DNA of 17,945 nt from JAYWDA01 sp043779185. GTDB lineage: Bacteria; Bdellovibrionota; Bdellovibrionia; Bdellovibrionales; Bdellovibrionaceae. The translations under genes were made by a program, and so were the position numbers. Where the stretch lies: contig JAYWEQ010000014.1 of NCBI GenBank assembly GCA_043779185.1, forward strand, positions 1 to 17,945, in the 5' to 3' direction. How positions within the stretch are numbered: the stretch's first letter is position 1; every line of letters begins with the position of its first letter. Positions 15,588 through 17,945 of the stretch are shown piece by piece. The notes beneath the pieces were generated by a model that worked only from the letters and a program-made list of their open reading frames with translations, had not been told where the DNA came from and made no database searches.

Positions 15588-15923
15588 ATGTCGACAGATA
15601 TGAAAGGCATTCACCAGCCAAACCTATTTAAGGCAAAAAAGAAACCGTTTTGCAGAAGAAAAAAGACTTATCACAAATGATACCGTATCCAAAGTTCATA
15701 ATATTTCTCCAGGTTGTGTGATGTAGTAATCAAATTCTACCAAGACGATTCATCATGGGCATTTTGGTTTGTACGCACAGAAGGCAACCTAGACTCAGGT
15801 CCTACAAAGAGACGTTCCCAACCTGAGAAATCTCAAATATGGAATTTCGTTTTTAAATCAAACCTAGTGATTTACCCAGAAAATAATAATGAGCCATTAT
15901 ATATTGAGAAACTAATCAGATAA
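15588..15923 (+). pseudogene. Small frameshifted gene of about 112 codons, function unknown
   Basis: The ATG at 15588 follows AGAGGAG by about 9 nt. The first frame gives MSTDMKGIHQPNLFKAKKKP and then stops at 15678-15680. A different frame (shifted at the TTTT near 15648-15651) continues with protein-like sequence FAEEKRLITNDTVSKVH...NISPGC up to about 15717. Then the original frame resumes with DVVIKFYQDDSSWAFWFVRT and runs open to TAA at 15921-15923, ending EPLYIEKLIR. This pattern is best explained by two nearly compensating indels in one former ORF. No family recognised. Alternatives are a sequencing error, a programmed frameshift, or two unrelated short ORFs. It lies directly behind the 22-bp inverted repeat and before the lipoprotein gene on the same strand. 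Confidence 0.45.
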
Positions 15924-15985
15924 TAATGAACTTTATTGATATTCTATTAACCAATCTCTTTGAGATTGCGGGTCGGGGGAATATT

Positions 15986-17488
15986 ATGTGCCATCCAAAC
16001 TTAAAGAGATCATTCCTATTTATATGTGCATCACTGGTACCTATCTTTTCATTTCAGAACTGTAGTAACAGAGGCTTTGAGGTGTCTTCTGTAATCACGA
16101 CTCAACAGTCATCGCTCAGTAGCCCATCAGTTCCTGTTGCAAATGGTCCAGTTGACAGCACACTGCCAACTTTATCTTTTACACAGACTCCTGTTAGTTC
16201 AACTTCAAACTCTGCTACTTTTGTTTTTAGTGCTTCAGATGCAGGCTCTGGAATTATGTCGATTGAATGCTCTTTAGATAATGTAGCCTTTGCAGTTTGT
16301 GTAAGTCCGGTGAATTTAACTAATCTTGCGGCTTCTATACACAGCTACCGCGTACAAGCAAAAGACAAAGTCGGTAATGCGAGTCTGATTACTCACAATT
16401 GGACTATAACGCCAACAGTGCCAACATCAACGCCAACATCAACGCCAACAGCGGGTGGAGCAATTTGGGCTGTCGGAACCTGCGGTCATGTAGAAAAATC
16501 ATTTGATAATGGAGTTACATTTCAAGAGGTGACAAATATCACAACAATTGGTGGAAAGTCATACGACTTACAAAATTATGGAAGTTGCTCAGACTCGGAT
16601 CATGGAGCCCCATCACTATATGGTTTAGCTTACGGAAATGGAAGATTGATTATGGCTACATGGGCAATAAACTCCACACTAGGATCTGCCACTACAAATC
16701 AGATAAGATTATATAGTGATGATAAGGGTGCAACATGGCAAGAATTTGCTCAGACATCAATATTAGGACAAGCTTTTTGGAAAATATCATACTCTACAAT
16801 AGGTAAATTCTTTTTAGGATCAACTCATTATGGTGATAGTCGGGTCTTAAAAAGTACAGATGGAGTTAATTGGACTGCCGCAGTAAGTGGCTGCACAACA
16901 GACCCTGTTTGTAAATTTAGAGCCAGTGCAGCTGCCGGAAATTACTTTATAGTCGGTGGCGATGGAAATAACTTTTTTTCAGGTCCAGTAGGAGATCCCG
17001 CTCTGACTCCATCTACATTGGGCGCAAGTCGAGATATTTCTTCAGGTTCTCGAATTTCAACAAGTTCTGATCATTTTGGTGTCATAGGAGTAGAAACTGA
17101 TACTATAGCTGTTGTAGATGGTCTCACTGGATACAGCGCAGCAGTTAAATTATCAGTTTCAGTGTCTGGTGGATTATTTAATGCCAGTGACAAAATTTTT
17201 TATACAAATGGAAATTCGATCTATCGCGCTGACTTAAATTGTTCAGCACAAAATAGCTGTAGTGGACTGGCTGTGAAAATTGCAACGATGACCATCTCTG
17301 CTGCAAGAATGTGGTATTTGAATGGATACTTATACGCGGTAGGACCTGCTGGCGGAAGAATTTATCGCTCAAACGATGTTTTTGATCCCAACTCAAGTAA
17401 TTCTACAGTTAGCTTTGTTATGGCTAACTCAAATACGACTCCACTGCCAGCGCAGTCATTAATTAAAGAGATGGTTTATGCTCAATAA
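15986..17488 (+). CDS. Surface lipoprotein with Ig-like domain and Asp-box beta-propeller
   Basis: I choose ATG 15986 (500 residues): GGGGGA lies 5 nt upstream and it begins a normal lipoprotein signal MCHPNLKRSFLFICASLVPI ending FQN-Cys26; the ATG at 15926 would add 20 unlikely residues before the signal. The lipobox FQNC is atypical but is of the kind I associate with Bdellovibrio lipoproteins. Residues 65-141 form an Ig-like domain with the pattern SIECSLDN, FAVCVSP, HSYRVQAKDKVGN and a final NWTI. A Thr-Pro linker (142-155) follows. The rest resembles a sialidase/BNR propeller with Asp boxes KSFDNGVTF (171-179), YSDDKGATW (243-251) and KSTDGVNW (289-296); no catalytic sialidase residues are evident. 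Likely exposed on the cell surface, perhaps in adhesion or binding. The gene is A/T-richer than those to the left, with many AGA, GGA and ATA codons, so recent transfer is possible. Confidence 0.85.
   Translation: MCHPNLKRSFLFICASLVPIFSFQNCSNRGFEVSSVITTQQSSLSSPSVPVANGPVDSTLPTLSFTQTPVSSTSNSATFVFSASDAGSGIMSIECSLDNVAFAVCVSPVNLTNLAASIHSYRVQAKDKVGNASLITHNWTITPTVPTSTPTSTPTAGGAIWAVGTCGHVEKSFDNGVTFQEVTNITTIGGKSYDLQNYGSCSDSDHGAPSLYGLAYGNGRLIMATWAINSTLGSATTNQIRLYSDDKGATWQEFAQTSILGQAFWKISYSTIGKFFLGSTHYGDSRVLKSTDGVNWTAAVSGCTTDPVCKFRASAAAGNYFIVGGDGNNFFSGPVGDPALTPSTLGASRDISSGSRISTSSDHFGVIGVETDTIAVVDGLTGYSAAVKLSVSVSGGLFNASDKIFYTNGNSIYRADLNCSAQNSCSGLAVKIATMTISAARMWYLNGYLYAVGPAGGRIYRSNDVFDPNSSNSTVSFVMANSNTTPLPAQSLIKEMVYAQ
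16411..16450 (+). repeat. 12-bp tandem repeat encoding a Thr-Pro linker
   Basis: The unit GCCAACATCAAC occurs twice in full (16420-16431 and 16432-16443), flanked by partial copies GCCAACA at 16411 and 16444. It encodes the PTSTPTSTPT linker between the Ig-like domain and the propeller. Its length is a multiple of 3 per unit, so copy number can vary without changing frame. Confidence 0.75.
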
Positions 17489-17525
17489 CATTCAAGCACA
17501 ACCGACTGTAAAGCGACAACTTGGG

Positions 17526-17548
17526 GGCTCTCAATGACGCAGAAGGGG
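17526..17548. mobile_element. Possible terminal inverted repeat of the decayed ISL3-type element
   Basis: The sequence starting GGCTCT at 17526 lies just beyond the 3' end of the transposase remnant, where the element end is expected. ISL3 elements often have ends starting GGCTCT. The other end is outside the window, so neither the inverted partner nor the 8-bp target duplication can be tested here. Confidence 0.3.
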
Positions 17549-17551
17549 TTT

Positions 17552-17945
17552 TCATAAAACCTCGACGCCGATGATGACATTGATTTTGCGGTTTATAGCT
17601 TCGCTGAACGACGAACTTCTTCCCGTCCTGATAATGTTTAAGATTCGCTCCCGATGCCGCCATTGGAATAGTCATCGCCGCGTCTCTGACCCATTCATCT
17701 AAAAATTCACCAACATCTTTTGTTTCATGCGGAGCAAAAGTGAAGAATTCGAAGAAGGATTCTTTATGCAGGTAGGCTTTATAAAGGGGCTCATTTAGCG
17801 CCTCTAGCTGACCAAGTTTTAACTGAGTTTTTTCGCTCATGTTTTCGTAACCCCTGCGTATTACGCGGGTAGAAAAGTCGTTTAAGATCGAAGACAATCC
17901 GGCGCATGCAAAATACGAAGGAATTAGTCCAAGAAATTATCCAGA
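17552..17945 (-). pseudogene. ISL3-family transposase remnant, broken at both ends
   Basis: On the minus strand, residues read RVIRRGYENMSEKTQLKLGQ, then LEALNEPLYKAYLHKESFFE, LDEWVRDAAMTIP and NLKHYQDG. This is the order of the C-terminal third of ISL3 (IS204/IS1001/IS1096/IS1165) DDE transposases: a NLSEKQ-like segment, LNxPLxxAYLLKE, a xFLxxW helix and then a Gly-rich turn. The usual final part carrying the conserved Glu, E-x-(I/L)-N-x-K-I, is seen only in another frame (SSSFSEAINRKINVII, 17552-17620), so a frameshift with a small deletion lies near 17610-17625. In the reading frame upstream there is a TAA at about 17937-17939, and most of the protein is missing or outside the window. The element is non-functional, and its presence marks this part as a site of past insertion. 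Confidence 0.7.

Noticed and set aside
15926..15985. Upstream ATG at 15926 as start of the lipoprotein gene
   Set aside because: It has no ribosome site and would place 20 residues before a complete lipoprotein signal peptide; ATG 15986 has GGGGGA at proper spacing.
16411..16450. Short tandem repeat as a possible CRISPR or origin iteron
   Set aside because: Units are directly adjacent without spacers and encode an in-frame Thr-Pro linker within a protein.

Overview
The window looks like a chromosomal stretch from a predatory or deltaproteobacterial-type Gram-negative bacterium, most likely of the Bdellovibrio group (Bdellovibrionota). This is inferred from a lipoprotein with a Phe-Gln-Asn-Cys lipobox, a cysteine-containing Ig-like domain of the kind I associate with Bdellovibrio surface lipoproteins, a complete acyl-CoA catabolism set and moderate GC content. 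The species cannot be fixed from sequence reading alone.

Left part (1-3940, minus strand): a tight three-gene operon reads right to left. It encodes a short-chain 3-hydroxyacyl-CoA dehydrogenase, an enoyl-CoA hydratase and a B12-dependent fused isobutyryl-CoA mutase (IcmF), which is cut by the left edge. Together they would isomerise isobutyryl-CoA (for example from valine) to butyryl-CoA and carry the crotonyl-CoA to acetoacetyl-CoA steps. The operon has a sigma-70-like promoter whose -10 region is covered by a perfect 9-bp inverted repeat, a good operator candidate.

Middle part (4029-8545): a divergent exported SH3/Asp-box protein (plus strand) overlaps by 40 bp the convergent end of an acyltransferase gene (PlsC-like). 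The acyltransferase is translationally coupled to a 364-residue protein in which I see a cryptic RelA/SpoT-like nucleotidyltransferase fold. Next, all on the minus strand, come a small lipoprotein, a 101-residue single-span membrane protein, a perfect 10-bp hairpin and a 25-codon micro-ORF with a consensus ribosome binding site.

Central metabolism (8654-14675): a fadI-fadJ operon (thiolase and fused hydratase/dehydrogenase, minus strand) diverges from a MaeB-type malic enzyme (plus strand). This pairs fatty-acid beta-oxidation with NADPH and pyruvate production from malate. A bidirectional terminator separates malic enzyme from an outer-membrane beta-barrel protein (minus strand).

Right part (15320-17945): this looks like accessory DNA. 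It holds a 22-bp perfect inverted repeat that buries the ribosome binding site of a small frameshifted gene, a more A/T-rich gene for an Ig/Asp-box lipoprotein, and a decayed ISL3-family transposase running off the right edge. The most novel candidates in the window are the RBS-sequestering hairpin with its broken gene, the RelA/SpoT-like protein coupled to PlsC, the micro-ORF/hairpin locus upstream of the small membrane protein, and the operator over the IcmF operon promoter.
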